NCBI GenBank assembly: GCA_041601535.1 | Contig: JBFIHZ010000090.1 | Coordinates: 1 to 12,438 of the forward strand | Source of the DNA: JBFIHZ01 sp041601535 | GTDB lineage: Bacteria > Pseudomonadota > Gammaproteobacteria > Xanthomonadales > SZUA-36 | Direction of reading: 5' to 3' | DNA: 12,438 bases | Part shown: in pieces, positions 11,659 through 12,438 of the stretch | How positions within the stretch are numbered: the first letter of the stretch is position 1 | How the letters are laid out: each line of letters opens with the position of its first letter | Program-made: the position numbers and the translations under genes | Notes under the pieces: generated by a model | The model's input: only the letters and a program-made list of their open reading frames with translations | What the model was told of the DNA's origin: nothing | Databases searched by the model: none

Positions 11659-12438
11659 ATGGCGTTGCAATCGTACGAAGAGGTAATTAAGTATCTGAGT
11701 AAGCAGCGCCGGACCAGGCACGTGCTTCTCGGCAATGGTTTTAGTATGGCCTATGACAAGGATATCTTTTCTTATAACGCCCTGAGCTCATTTATCGAAA
11801 ATGCAGAAAATAAATTGCTGAAGCATTTATTTGAAATTATTAATACTTATAACTTCGAACAAATAATGGGGCAGCTTGATATGTTTTATAAGCTGGCCGA
11901 TAAGTTCCTGGAGGACAAGGCGCTTGCTAAAAAAATACTGGTCGCTAGTGACTCGCTTAAGGCCAGTTTGATCGATGCTGTATCGGAGCTTCATCCTGAA
12001 CATGTATATATAATTCCGGAAGATAAGAGTAGAAGCTGCGCGCAGTTCCTCAATGAATATTTGGTTAATGATGGGCATATTTTTACCACAAACTATGACC
12101 TGTTACTTTATTGGGTACTAATGGCGAATATGACATCGCTGGGTAATGTTGTGGATGGCTTTGGTATGGAATATCTCGGTATTGATGATCTCGACCCTGA
12201 TAGTGGACCTCAGTTTGGTGATCTTGAATGGGGGCCGAATAGCCAGGATCAGCATATTCATTATCTACATGGGGCTCTTCATCTCTTCGATACAGGGACC
12301 GCAATTGAAAAAGAAATATTTGATGGCGAGTATTTGCTTGAAAATATAAAACAGCGTATGAGCGATAAAGAGTACCCGGTATTTGTTACAGCCGGTGACG
12401 GGGATCAAAAGCTAGGGCATATTTTGCACAATCAGTAC
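11659..12438 (+). CDS. DUF4917-like protein with SIR2-type motifs, 3' end outside the window
   Basis: The frame is open from ATG 11659 to the window end (260 codons, no stop). The start directly abuts the hsdS stop codon (TAA at 11656-11658), so it is the third gene of the hsd operon. The sequence matches what I know of DUF4917: an N-terminal YEEVIKYL helix, HVLLGNGFSMAYD (21-33), NFEQIMGQLD (65-74), HIFTTNYDLLLYW (140-152), IHYLHGALHLF (200-210) and YPVFVTAGDGDQKLGHI. The trio of a Gly-rich LLGNGFS, TTNYD and LHG (His204) follows the NAD-binding and catalytic motifs of SIR2-like domains. I infer a SIR2-related fold and possibly NAD cleavage in defence. Codon use is AT-rich compared with hsdM. 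The ORF continues past 12438. Confidence 0.75.
   Translation, partial: MALQSYEEVIKYLSKQRRTRHVLLGNGFSMAYDKDIFSYNALSSFIENAENKLLKHLFEIINTYNFEQIMGQLDMFYKLADKFLEDKALAKKILVASDSLKASLIDAVSELHPEHVYIIPEDKSRSCAQFLNEYLVNDGHIFTTNYDLLLYWVLMANMTSLGNVVDGFGMEYLGIDDLDPDSGPQFGDLEWGPNSQDQHIHYLHGALHLFDTGTAIEKEIFDGEYLLENIKQRMSDKEYPVFVTAGDGDQKLGHILHNQY

Noticed and set aside
12083..12349. Open frames 12083-12304 (minus) and 12146-12349 (plus).
   Set aside because: They lie in other frames of the DUF4917-like gene, whose motifs are clearly conserved.
1..12438. CRISPR arrays, rRNA genes, or a second tRNA 3' end copy (right attachment site).
   Set aside because: I looked for regularly spaced repeats and for the tRNA-Leu 3' sequence elsewhere and saw neither in the window.

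Overview
The window looks like the left part of a genomic island in a moderately GC-rich proteobacterium, probably a gammaproteobacterium. The basis is a tRNA-Leu(UAA) gene with encoded CCA, GC-rich core genes, and island genes of types common in that class. Species cannot be named from the sequence.

Layout. 53-141 is tRNA-Leu, the likely chromosomal attachment site. A tyrosine integrase follows in the same direction (320-1306). Its 3' end overlaps an AlpA-like DNA-binding gene read from the other strand. Two overlapping plus-strand genes come next: a small probable DNA-binding protein (1739-1990) and a winged-helix, replication-initiator-like protein (1987-2700). The 743-bp gap 2701-3443 holds a strong hairpin (2762-2806), a good sigma70 promoter (2910-2938), and then about 450 bp dense in short perfect stem-loops, including a possible pseudoknot. 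It ends at a second, different tyrosine recombinase (3444-4310).

The 3' end of that second recombinase has been invaded by a 3.56-kb recombinase-in-trio (RIT) type element (4300-7862) carrying three overlapping tyrosine recombinase genes on the minus strand. The insertion lies between two copies of the 8-bp core GGCTTATT, right at the catalytic tyrosine codon of the host recombinase. The element end supplies a substitute ending (Tyr-Cys-Gly-Arg-stop). The apparent original ending (Ala-Tyr-Leu-Gly-Arg-stop) sits stranded at 7856-7873 on the far side. The element therefore seems to insert into an integrase gene and rebuild its active site, much as tRNA-targeting islands rebuild the tRNA. Its middle recombinase has Cys where catalytic Arg I is expected, so the element may now be immobile.

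7874-12438 is a defence region: an AbiEi-type antitoxin/repressor, a stump of its AbiEii toxin (about 45 codons), then a type I restriction-modification operon (hsdM, hsdS) followed without a gap by a DUF4917-like gene with SIR2-type motifs, cut by the window end. hsdR is not in the window and is presumably further right. The picture is nested mobility (island, second integrase, RIT element) next to a defence cargo.
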